From JBCBSS01 sp039819065 (GTDB lineage: Bacteria > Bacteroidota > Bacteroidia > Cytophagales > Cyclobacteriaceae): a DNA stretch of 55,623 bases. The DNA is taken from assembly GCA_039819065.1 (NCBI GenBank), contig JBCBSS010000030.1, positions 1 through 55,623 on the forward strand. Reading direction: 5' to 3'. This document shows positions 1 to 7,886 of this stretch, piece after piece; position 1 is the stretch's first letter, and every line of letters starts with the position of its first letter. The notes below the pieces were generated by a model. The model did not search any database. It saw only the letters and a program-made list of their open reading frames with translations, and was not told the origin of the DNA. The translations under genes were made by a program, and so were the position numbers.

Positions 1-868
1 CTTTGAGGAACTTGGTAGCCTGGTCAACATCCTGGAATTCGTAAATTCTTTTCTCTCCTTGCCCGAGGGTGATTTCTATTTTAATAATGTTCAGATCGTT
101 CGATAACTTAGCTGCTGCAGCAATTGTGTACTGCGCATCACTTTTAAGTGGAGCGATATTGAATTGAGTCGTTCTGGTAGAACCACAGTAAGTACACTCA
201 TAATGCTTAAGCAACTCACCGCCTTCAGAGTCGGTTGGCTGTAATGTTACTTCTTCACGTTGTACCTTCATTGTATAGAAACCACAGCTTCCACATTGTA
301 ATGCTACCAAATGACCCGGATACTTTTCGATTTTGACTTCTGCTGTCTGGTCATCCACCCAAACGTCATAGTCCACGGAAAAGGCTTCTTCTTCTGCCTG
401 CATACCCTCATCCAAGTGCACATCTTCTTCCTTTTCACTCAAAAGCCGCATCTTATTGCCTGTATTCGCATTGACACGAGGCATGTATCTCCATTTGTTT
501 AATTTTTTATGCAATCTGGTAGGGTAATAGTTGTCAAGTATTAAGGCGGCAACGTAGCCTACTAACGTACCTGCAGAAAGGGAAATGAAAAGCCTTACCA
601 GGAACCAAACTATATCAAACTTGAGCGTGCTGGCGCCATACATGTTAGCGAAAAAGAACACCGCTGCTCCTAAACTGAAAAAGCACCATTTAAGACGCTT
701 AATCTCATTTTCACGGAGATAGTCATACTTAGCTTTAGGGGCCTTAATGGAGGAAAATTTGAGTACATGGATAACATAGATCAAGAATGACAGTGATAAG
801 CTAGCAATAGCGCCAATTAACATTATCAAATGCCATAATTCCAGAAATCCGTTGTTTCCTTCTTCCAT
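1..868 (-). CDS. Membrane protein with C-terminal zinc ribbon, 3' end outside window
   Basis: The frame is open from an ATG at 868 to the left edge, so the C-terminus is missing (289 codons are visible). The N-terminal half has three hydrophobic segments, at about residues 9-36, 64-80 and 86-110. A soluble acidic part follows, rich in Glu and Asp. Two CxxC pairs (CGSCG and CTYCG, about 33 residues apart) form a likely zinc ribbon. I do not recognise a named family. The shape suggests an inner-membrane protein with a cytoplasmic metal-binding tail. It is transcribed away from the YHS gene across a 400-bp spacer. The coding call is strong and the function unknown. Confidence 0.75.
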   Translation of the reverse strand, partial: MEEGNNGFLELWHLIMLIGAIASLSLSFLIYVIHVLKFSSIKAPKAKYDYLRENEIKRLKWCFFSLGAAVFFFANMYGASTLKFDIVWFLVRLFISLSAGTLVGYVAALILDNYYPTRLHKKLNKWRYMPRVNANTGNKMRLLSEKEEDVHLDEGMQAEEEAFSVDYDVWVDDQTAEVKIEKYPGHLVALQCGSCGFYTMKVQREEVTLQPTDSEGGELLKHYECTYCGSTRTTQFNIAPLKSDAQYTIAAAAKLSNDLNIIKIEITLGQGEKRIYEFQDVDQATKFLK

Positions 869-1274
869 ATCAATTCGGTTTAGTTTGGTTTATTGTTGAT
901 GACGGTTTAAAGTTAAGACTTTTTCCAAAATGGAATATTACATTTTCTATATAGTAAGGCTATCTCATTCATAACCGACGGCCAACACAATCAAAACGTC
1001 GTTAGTATCCAAAATCTTATACGATAGGTATCTTGCTTTTGTCAGTATTACCATGATAAACCTAGACAGGTAATCAATTTAGACTAATAGCTCATAGTAA
1101 ATATAGTGTATTATAGTCTACCTAAGTAGTTGAACACCAATCAAGTTTTTTCGGTTAATCTTGAGTGAATTTTAGCTTTTTGTCACGAACCTTACAATTA
1201 GAAGTGATCTATATTGTCACCTTCTATCGTTAATAGTGGTGAAGATCGTCTATTTAGAAAATAAATCATTCAAA
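869..1274. other. Divergent intergenic spacer
   Basis: This AT-rich spacer lies between two genes transcribed away from each other, so both promoters should be in it. A short inverted repeat, TTCCA-AAA-TGGAA, lies at 923-935 about 55 bp from the left gene's start and could be an operator. I see no gene and no convincing promoter match. Confidence 0.4.
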
Positions 1275-1748
1275 ATGAAAAAGTTAAAATACCTTATCAT
1301 CATTATCGGGCTAGGCTTTGCCACCGATACGGCCTATGGGCAAGAAACTGTAGCGGAAAGACGTGAGCATTTGCTTACTGAAGATGGGATCGCCCTTCAA
1401 GGATATGACGCTGTTGCATACTTCACCCAAAACAAAGCGGTTAAAGGTTCCAAAAAATACAGGTTTGATTACAAAGGAATCACCTATCAATTTTCATCTC
1501 AGTCTAATTTGGATGCTTTCAAAAAAGATCCTGCTAAATACGAACCAGAATATGGTGGATGGTGTGCCTATGCTATTGCGGATAGAAGCTTTAAAATGGA
1601 GCCAGATCCTGAGACCTTCAAGATCGAGAACGGTAAGTTACTATTATTCTATAACGGTTGGTTCAACAATACGAAGAAAACCTGGAATGGTGATCCAACC
1701 AAATATAAAGGCAAGGCTGATAAGAATTGGAATGAGCTAGTTGAATAA
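1275..1748 (+). CDS. YHS domain-containing exported protein
   Basis: I chose the ATG at 1275 over the in-frame ATG at 1236 because it starts directly with a signal peptide (MKKLKYLIIIIGLGF, cleavage after the TAYGQ region); the upstream 13 codons would bury it. The mature protein of about 135 aa has the YHS-like pattern: LQGYDAVAYF, then a YRFDYKGITYQFSS core, the DAFKKDPAKYEPEYGGWCAYA stretch and a terminal WNGDPTKYKG region. Related proteins occur with metal or copper handling systems, but no partner is next to it here. It is likely periplasmic and monocistronic, ending at a strong terminator. The family call is firm and the role unknown. Confidence 0.85.
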   Translation: MKKLKYLIIIIGLGFATDTAYGQETVAERREHLLTEDGIALQGYDAVAYFTQNKAVKGSKKYRFDYKGITYQFSSQSNLDAFKKDPAKYEPEYGGWCAYAIADRSFKMEPDPETFKIENGKLLLFYNGWFNNTKKTWNGDPTKYKGKADKNWNELVE

Positions 1749-1776
1749 ACAATTGTGCTAATTGCTCATTTTTAAG

Positions 1777-1817
1777 CCGTCCCGGATCTAACACTAAGCA
1801 TCCGGGACGGTTTTTTT
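1777..1817 (+). terminator. Rho-independent terminator of the YHS gene
   Basis: A perfect 11-bp GC-rich stem (1777-1787 with 1800-1810), a 12-nt loop and a run of seven T. It overlaps the last bases of the convergent ROK gene, so it lies between two converging transcripts. The T tract is only on the plus side. Confidence 0.88.
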
Positions 1818-2766
1818 AGCTCTTTACGGTCTTTTTTTCCTTTTTGCTCAATGCTTTGAGGCGATTAGCCGACAGTAGACTCGCTGCTCCTAATACACCC
1901 GCTTGCTCTCCCAAAGTGGCTTTTTCAACCACGATATCTTTTAGATAATAGTCCGGAAGGTTCTCCTCCAATACATTTAATAATGTCGGGGCAAAATAAT
2001 CGAAAGCACCCGCGACTCCCCCTCCAATCAAAATATTGGTGACGTCGGTGATGCGTATAATAGTGACAAGCGCTTGTCCTAGTTTCTGCCCTACATAATT
2101 GAAGGTAGACAAAGCGAGCGTGTCCTCATTTTGTGCTGCTTCAAACACCACACTCGGTGTTATGGCAGACTTCTCCTTAAGCGGAGACCTGCGAAACCTC
2201 AGCTTCTTGAGGTTTTCGTGCACGTAGTTGATGATACCTTGTTTACCGATCTGTTGTTCTAGCGTAAAGCTCCTGCCAATCAAAATATGACCGGCCTCCA
2301 TGCCATTTCCCCTGCCGCCATTGAACAACTCTCCATTCATGACAGCTCCGCTGCCAATACCGGTTCCTAGAGTCATTAACAGGAAATTGTCCCATTCCTT
2401 TCGCTTACCATAGTAGTATTCCCCTAAGGCGGCGCAGTTGGCATCATTCTCAGCTAAAACAGGTGTTCCTTCAAATCGGTTGGATATCGCCTCGACAATA
2501 TTGAGTTCTATTATGCCTGGTATGTTGGGCATACTCAAAATGGTTCGTTTGTCTTGGCTTAGTAATCCTGGTACTCCGATTCCGATACCTTCAATGTTTT
2601 TATGGGTTTCCAAGTAGTCCCCCACTACCTCAAGGATGTGTTGGGTAAAATCCTTGTCCTTGGTAAACTCATGCGTATAATACTTCCGGTAATCGGATAT
2701 GGGTTTACCTGGCGATACCACACCAAATTTAATACTGGTACCACCAATATCAATTCCTAATTTCAT
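1816..2766 (-). CDS. ROK family sugar kinase / glucokinase-like protein
   Basis: This 316-aa protein starts with the ATP-binding phosphate-1 motif of the ROK family (MKLGIDIGGTSIKFGVV). It has the catalytic stretch AENDANCAALGE at about residues 103-114 and the LGTGIGSGAVMNGEL adenosine/phosphate loop at about 133-147. ROK kinases phosphorylate glucose, N-acetylglucosamine or N-acetylmannosamine in the cytoplasm. The expected zinc-site cysteines (CxCGxxGCxE, after the GH of GHILIG) are absent; the region reads GHILIGRSFTLEQQIGKQGI. The sugar cannot be told from this sequence. There is no helix-turn-helix, so it is a kinase-type rather than a repressor-type ROK protein. Confidence 0.88.
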   Translation of the reverse strand: MKLGIDIGGTSIKFGVVSPGKPISDYRKYYTHEFTKDKDFTQHILEVVGDYLETHKNIEGIGIGVPGLLSQDKRTILSMPNIPGIIELNIVEAISNRFEGTPVLAENDANCAALGEYYYGKRKEWDNFLLMTLGTGIGSGAVMNGELFNGGRGNGMEAGHILIGRSFTLEQQIGKQGIINYVHENLKKLRFRRSPLKEKSAITPSVVFEAAQNEDTLALSTFNYVGQKLGQALVTIIRITDVTNILIGGGVAGAFDYFAPTLLNVLEENLPDYYLKDIVVEKATLGEQAGVLGAASLLSANRLKALSKKEKKTVKS

Positions 2767-2978
2767 AATGTCATTTTTTTAAAAAATTAAAAAAAGAAAA
2801 GTTAGCCTAACAGATAAAAGTAAAGTTAATCTTACTTGTGTAATATTTTGATCAGCGCATTTGGAAGTCGTAAACCTTTAACAAAGTTAAACTTCTTTGC
2901 GAATAATGCTAAAGCGACAACCATCAAGTACCATCATTTTCGTTATAACAGCTATTTCACCGATGAAAAAAGACTTGA

Positions 2979-3359
2979 TTAAGGCTTTTTAAACTTTAAT
3001 CGATTATTAATAAAATTAAAATAAATGGTACATATTATGATTACTAAAAATGTGATGCCGGTCAACGTATCAATCAGACCGACGTCGCTATTTGTCGACA
3101 GCGTGTGATCGACAACGTACTTAATGAATGAATTAGGCAGGTCTTTCTCTCCGAGCCTTCTTTTGACGTCCCAATGCCAATCCGTTAGGAAACAATATCC
3201 AAGACCCTTCCATAAGCCCATTACTACCCATGAGAAGGTAGTGAGGATAACCAGCCAAAGGTGCCATTTCCTGGTTGATTTCCATATCCAGCCCAGCATA
3301 TTGAAGAAGGTGACGCCAACATGAAAAGTCATCAAAAAGATATCAGCGAATTCAAGCAT
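2979..3359 (-). CDS. DUF2784 family membrane protein
   Basis: A 126-aa protein with three or four hydrophobic segments: residues 5-25, a WHLWLVILTTFSWVVMGLW segment, a YCFLTDWHW stretch and a C-terminal segment with LVIIICTIYFNF. The order of an N-terminal FHVG motif, a Trp-rich second helix and a Cys-containing loop before a short helical region matches my memory of DUF2784, a small inner-membrane family of unknown function and about this length. It starts just after the terminator of the upstream protease gene, so it likely has its own promoter within about 20 bp of that terminator or none. Confidence 0.6.
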   Translation of the reverse strand: MLEFADIFLMTFHVGVTFFNMLGWIWKSTRKWHLWLVILTTFSWVVMGLWKGLGYCFLTDWHWDVKRRLGEKDLPNSFIKYVVDHTLSTNSDVGLIDTLTGITFLVIIICTIYFNFINNRLKFKKP

Positions 3360-3380
3360 AAAATCAGTTCATTTCTACCA

Positions 3381-3445
3381 AAAAAAATGCCAATGACCAG
3401 AGGTGTCACCTATCATGAAAATAGGCTTTCAACCTGGCCATTGGC
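3381..3445 (-). terminator. Terminator of the tricorn-like protease gene
   Basis: Read on the minus strand, a 12-bp stem with one mismatch (3434-3445 with 3389-3400) is followed by A and eight T (3381-3388). The 33-nt loop holds a second small hairpin (CCTAT/ATAGG at 3409-3425) and a palindrome at 3401-3411. It lies about 70 bp past the protease stop codon. Confidence 0.6.
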
Positions 3446-3453
3446 GCTTTCCT

Positions 3454-3509
3454 GCACTCAGGTTAATGAGTGCTAAGCAAGAGTTGACCTCATAACTAAG
3501 AGGTCAACT
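3454..3509 (-). other. Two tandem perfect hairpins in the protease 3' UTR
   Basis: A 7-bp perfect stem GCACTCA/TGAGTGC with a 6-nt loop (3454-3473) and a 10-bp perfect stem AGTTGACCTC/GAGGTCAACT with an 8-nt loop (3482-3509). They sit between the protease stop and its terminator. Neither has a T run, so they may protect the 3' end of the mRNA rather than end transcription. Confidence 0.55.
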
Positions 3510-3517
3510 TTAGGATT

Positions 3518-6500
3518 CTATTTGTTCTTTTGTCCCTTATTCTTCGCTTTTTGAACTTCTAAGTCCACTTTAGTCTCATCCAATAATACTTCAACTGCTT
3601 TGGCCAGCTGTTGATCTATTCCTTTGATTAACATTTCAGGGTCATTCTGGACTAGAACGTCAGGATGGAGCTGATTATTTTCTAAGTACTCTCCATCAGG
3701 AGTCAACATACCGACCTGAGGTATACCGAATACCAATGTCGGATCAATTTGCTGCTCCCACCATACGGCGGTTCCTGTACCGGGTACAGGCATGCCAACC
3801 AGCTTACCAATTTGTTTAGCGCGATAGGCGTATGGGAACATATGGGCATCTGAATAATTACCTTCGCTCATCAAAACAGCCGAAGGTCGTGACCATTTCA
3901 AAATGGGCTCAGAGCCTAATCTTTGGTCTCTCGGAGCGAACTCAAGATAAGCTGTTCCGTCAAGGAAAGTAGCCAAATCTTCATGCAGCCATCCACCGCC
4001 ATTGAAACGGGTGTCAACGATGATCGCCTCCTTATCTTTATTCTTACCCAGTATTTCTTCCACCACCGTTCTATAACTGCCATCGTTCATGCCTCTTACG
4101 TGGACATATCCAATTCTACCTTCAGAAAGCGCTTCTACCGTCTTTCTAGAATTTTCTACCCAACGACGATATCTTAACTGACCTTCCTGGCCCATAGAAA
4201 TTGGCTTCACTACCTCTTCCCATCTCTTCTTACTCTTAGGATCGTAAAGAGAAAGCAAAGTATTCTTATTGGTTTTTCTGTTCAGTAATGAGAACACATT
4301 AACATCAGGGGTAATGGAAACGTCGTCTATCTTTTCGATAATGGTGCCCTCATCTACTTTAGAATCTGCTTTATCTAATGGGCCTTTGGTTAATACCTCG
4401 GTTACTTTGAGGCCATTGCCAGTGAAATTCTGATCATAGAATAAACCTAGCGACGCAGTCTGATCACCGTTCCTTTGGTTAGGGCGATAACGACACCCTG
4501 TATGAGAAGCATTGAGCTCTCCCAACATCTCACTCAGCATCTCTGCAAAGTCGTGGTTATTGTTGATATGAGGCAGGAACTTTTCGTATTCCTTTTTGTA
4601 GAATGTCCAGTCCACACCATGAAGGTCTGTCTTGTAGAACTTCTTACTCACCTGTCTCCAGGCATGATCAAATATATAGGCTCTTTCTTTGGCTGAAGCC
4701 AGGTTCATTTCGCCATTAATGCCAATGGTTGATTTCTTTCCACTGTTGACATCTACCTTATGTATTTTACCACCTGCCTGCACAAACAAGTGCTTTCCTT
4801 TTTTATCCATGACCAGGCTATTGGCATTGGCACCAAGCTTGGTCAGCACTTTAGTACTTCTCGTTCTCAGGTCAGTCATCCAGATATCAAATCCCCGATC
4901 GATATTGCTCAGGTAGTAAAGCTTCTCACCATCTTTAGAAACCACTGCATCAGAAAGCGCAGTAGAATGTATGGTGAGTCGGGTTTTGCGGTCCTTCAGG
5001 CCATCCATTTCTATTTTAAGCGTCTTGGAATCGTCGTCAGAGGCCTTCTCTTTATCTTCTTTTTGTTGCTCCTTCCAAAGATCGTAATCCGCTTTACTCA
5101 ACTTGTACTTATCATAAGCCTCTTGCGTGAAGAACATGGCGTAAACGTCTTGTTCACCACCCCAGCTACCATGGTTTTTTTGTCCGTCGCGGTCTGAAAA
5201 CCAAATCATCATATCTCCGCCCATCATCCATTTTGGTCTGGAATCACCGTAGCCGCTTTCAGTCAAGTTGACCACCTCACCTTTGCCATCCGCTTTGATC
5301 AAGCCGGCTTCAGGTATCCAGTTATGCTCGATGTATTGTACCAGGAACCACTTGCCATCCGGTGACCATTGATAGTACTGGTCTCCATCGGCATAGGAAT
5401 AGTTATACTTACCATCAAGAATGGTTCTGCGTGATTTGCTGTCCAAGTTGACCACCTTTAAGGTCGTTCTCTCTTCCAGGTAAGCTACTTCTTTTCCATC
5501 GGGAGAAAATGCGGGCTGAAATTCTTCCGCCGTAGTCTCAACGACAGGTGTCTCTTTTAATACGGTTGAAGAATAGAAGTATGGCTCTTCTTCTCGCGTA
5601 AGCGAAGTCATGTAAACATTCCAATTGTTATTTCTCTCACCTGCATAAAGTAAAGAACGTCCGTCAGGGCTAAAGCTAACCGAGCGTTCCTGCTCGGGCG
5701 TATTGGTGATGCGCTTCGTCAATCCATTTTCTACCGAAGAAACGAATACTTCTCCGCGCACGATAAAGGCCACCTCTTTGCCATTAGGTGATAGCGCCAT
5801 TTCGGCCACATCCTTATTGATAGGCACTATCTCAGATGATTTAGACCTGCCATCGGCATAGACGCTTATGTTCACTTTGACAGGATCATTTCCGGGTGTT
5901 TGGGTATAGATGCTACCGTCATAGCCATAGCATAATTTACCTGATTTAGATGCTGAAAGGAATCTTACCGGGTGCTTTTCAAAGTTACTAATACGCTGAG
6001 GCTGATCGGGATTTGAGTCGTTCACTTTATAAACATTGAAGCTACCACCCATTTCACTTAGGTAGTAAACATCATTAACGGCGAAAACGGGATTTCTATC
6101 CTCTCCTTCCCAACCGGTAAGCTTAGTGTACTTATTTGCTTTCACATCCAAAGACCATACGTCTCTGGTTATCGATGAAGTATGGTGTTTTCTCCAAGGA
6201 TCCTCATATCCTTTACGGTCATGATATATAATGCGGGAACCGTCAGCACTTACTTTGGCGTACTCAGCCGTCATGGTGGTGATCATACTCGGCGTGCCGC
6301 CTTTGACGTTCACTTGATACAGTTCAGGCAATGCGCCATAAGGGAACTGGGCATTCTTGGCGATATCAGTTCTAAGAGATGTGAAAATGACCTGGCTATC
6401 ATCCTGTTTAAAGTCTGACGGATAGTCTGCTGTAGAATGGTAGGTCAATCTTTGAGCCTCTCCGCCGCTGGAAGGCATTACGAAAACATCAAAGTTGCCG

Positions 6501-6754
6501 TATCGATCTGAGGCAAAGGCAATGTGCTTTCCGTCATGTGACCAAACTGGCATATAGTCATGACCTTCATGCAATGTTATGGGTATGGCTGTGCCCCCAC
6601 TGGTACTTACCTTGTAAAGGTCTCCTTTGTAACTGAATACAATATCCTGACCATCTGGGGATATAGCAGGATACCTTAACCATAGTGGTTCGTTCTGAGC
6701 AAACAATGCGGTTGATGACAATATCAACGCTAGTAGGATGTTCAATTTACGCAT
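3518..6754 (-). CDS. Tricorn-like S41 family protease with N-terminal beta-propeller
   Basis: A 1078-aa exported protein with a signal peptide (MRKLNILLALILSSTALFAQ). Residues about 25-680 form PD40/WD40-like propeller blades with repeated SPDGKEVAY-type motifs. An Asp/Lys-rich linker lies near 570-585. A helical segment follows, then a PDZ-like domain around 790-870. The C-terminal S41 core carries VDTRFNGGGWLHEDLATFLDG and the probable nucleophile Ser in NYSDAHMF, near residue 968. Tricorn-type proteases degrade peptides; the signal peptide points to periplasmic peptide turnover. The length and order match bacterial tricorn homologues. It appears monocistronic, with its own 3' hairpins and terminator. 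Confidence 0.92.
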   Translation of the reverse strand: MRKLNILLALILSSTALFAQNEPLWLRYPAISPDGQDIVFSYKGDLYKVSTSGGTAIPITLHEGHDYMPVWSHDGKHIAFASDRYGNFDVFVMPSSGGEAQRLTYHSTADYPSDFKQDDSQVIFTSLRTDIAKNAQFPYGALPELYQVNVKGGTPSMITTMTAEYAKVSADGSRIIYHDRKGYEDPWRKHHTSSITRDVWSLDVKANKYTKLTGWEGEDRNPVFAVNDVYYLSEMGGSFNVYKVNDSNPDQPQRISNFEKHPVRFLSASKSGKLCYGYDGSIYTQTPGNDPVKVNISVYADGRSKSSEIVPINKDVAEMALSPNGKEVAFIVRGEVFVSSVENGLTKRITNTPEQERSVSFSPDGRSLLYAGERNNNWNVYMTSLTREEEPYFYSSTVLKETPVVETTAEEFQPAFSPDGKEVAYLEERTTLKVVNLDSKSRRTILDGKYNYSYADGDQYYQWSPDGKWFLVQYIEHNWIPEAGLIKADGKGEVVNLTESGYGDSRPKWMMGGDMMIWFSDRDGQKNHGSWGGEQDVYAMFFTQEAYDKYKLSKADYDLWKEQQKEDKEKASDDDSKTLKIEMDGLKDRKTRLTIHSTALSDAVVSKDGEKLYYLSNIDRGFDIWMTDLRTRSTKVLTKLGANANSLVMDKKGKHLFVQAGGKIHKVDVNSGKKSTIGINGEMNLASAKERAYIFDHAWRQVSKKFYKTDLHGVDWTFYKKEYEKFLPHINNNHDFAEMLSEMLGELNASHTGCRYRPNQRNGDQTASLGLFYDQNFTGNGLKVTEVLTKGPLDKADSKVDEGTIIEKIDDVSITPDVNVFSLLNRKTNKNTLLSLYDPKSKKRWEEVVKPISMGQEGQLRYRRWVENSRKTVEALSEGRIGYVHVRGMNDGSYRTVVEEILGKNKDKEAIIVDTRFNGGGWLHEDLATFLDGTAYLEFAPRDQRLGSEPILKWSRPSAVLMSEGNYSDAHMFPYAYRAKQIGKLVGMPVPGTGTAVWWEQQIDPTLVFGIPQVGMLTPDGEYLENNQLHPDVLVQNDPEMLIKGIDQQLAKAVEVLLDETKVDLEVQKAKNKGQKNK

Positions 6755-6866
6755 AGTTTCTAATGATGATTAATTCAGTACGAAACAACTAAAAAAGCAC
6801 TTTCAAAACTATCAGGATTATTTAAGCGGCTGGCATTTTATCTGGTGAATGATAATGATTTGTATG

Positions 6867-7349
6867 CTAATACCCCAGTACTTTGAGCATGGTATAAGCG
6901 GTTTCTTCCTCTTTCCAGGTTTGGTACCCTTTCCTTTTATATAATCTCACTGCCGGATTATTCTTGCTTACACTGAGCGATATCTGCCCGAAGCCGTTTT
7001 TTAAAGCTTCTTGATCGATATGATCTAATAACGATGACCCAATACCTTTTCCTCTGAAACCTTCACGAAGCGCGATACCCAATTCAGGCGTATCCTCATC
7101 TACGAACCCATATCCAGCGGCTTTTTTGGGGAATAACCTCAGCCAGACACCTCCTATTGGCTCACTATCTATCTCAGCCAACAGGCATACATCACCCTTT
7201 CGGCCCCAGTTTTCCCAGTATTTGCTGATCTCAGGTACATCGACAATACTTCTTGGGAAAGGATCATGACCGGGTTCTACAAACAAAGAAAGATAAATGA
7301 GCTCTTTCAATTGTAGTATTTCATCATTGTCTAGAATGCGGATGTCCAT
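6867..7349 (-). CDS. GNAT family N-acetyltransferase
   Basis: A 160-aa cytoplasmic protein with the acetyl-CoA pyrophosphate-binding motif A, GIALREGFRGKGIGSSLLDHI (Q/RxxGxG/A type) at about residues 93-113, then the motif B signature SVSKNNPAVRLYKRKGYQ at about 127-144. Length and spacing match ordinary GNAT enzymes, which acetylate amines of small molecules or protein N-termini. The substrate cannot be inferred. It is divergent from the small secreted protein gene to its right, across an 84-bp spacer. Confidence 0.9.
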   Translation of the reverse strand: MDIRILDNDEILQLKELIYLSLFVEPGHDPFPRSIVDVPEISKYWENWGRKGDVCLLAEIDSEPIGGVWLRLFPKKAAGYGFVDEDTPELGIALREGFRGKGIGSSLLDHIDQEALKNGFGQISLSVSKNNPAVRLYKRKGYQTWKEEETAYTMLKVLGY

Positions 7350-7433
7350 TGTCTATAAGCCTCAGCAACTTTTTATCATGCCTACTGTTTCAATAATAAG
7401 CAAATAAGCTTATTTTTAAATAAATCTGCTTTT

Positions 7434-7865
7434 ATGAAAAACCCTTTCCTAATCACACTCCTTATTCTGGTCGTATCTGTTTCCGGGTTTTCTCAATCTT
7501 CAACCACGAATGTTGACGATTTGCAGATGTTCAAAGATGGTTTACTACGTGACCAGAACGCGGCCATTGTAGATAGCACCTATGTTATGGAGCAATTGCA
7601 GCTTCCTGAACCACCTAAATACATATTTAGATCTTACCAGCCAGGAACAGGGCTAGACAAGGTTTACGTAGCCAATGATCAAGGCATCTATCATTCAGGC
7701 TTTAGGCCAACTAACCCCAATAATTTTTTCTCTAGAAACAATTTCGACAGCTTCAACCCTTATGGTGCAAGAGATGCGGGTAGCGCACTCGGTCTCGGCG
7801 TCGCCAATTACCTGATCCAAAAAATAAAGATTAAAAAGGACGTTAAAGTAATGTTCACCAACTAG
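7434..7865 (+). CDS. Small secreted protein, unknown function
   Basis: A 143-aa protein with a clear signal peptide (MKNPFLITLLILVVSVSGFS, cleavage before Q or S). The mature part of about 120 aa has no recognised domain: an acidic N-terminal helix-like segment, an FRSYQPGTGL stretch, an Asn/Phe-rich middle (NPNNFFSRNNFDSFNPYG) and a basic tail (IQKIKIKKDVK). It is probably periplasmic or attached to the outer membrane. The gene converges on the T9SS operon, whose last gene ends 22 bp away, and I see no terminator between them. Confidence 0.6.
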   Translation: MKNPFLITLLILVVSVSGFSQSSTTNVDDLQMFKDGLLRDQNAAIVDSTYVMEQLQLPEPPKYIFRSYQPGTGLDKVYVANDQGIYHSGFRPTNPNNFFSRNNFDSFNPYGARDAGSALGLGVANYLIQKIKIKKDVKVMFTN

Positions 7866-7886
7866 AACTTGCCGGTGGTCTCTGCG

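Noticed and set aside
1363..1740. 125-aa ORF inside the YHS gene
   Set aside because: Frame shadow of the YHS gene on the same strand, with no plausible domain.
4760..5197. 145-aa plus-strand ORF
   Set aside because: Lies opposite the tricorn-like protease coding sequence, with no start signal or domain; a shadow.
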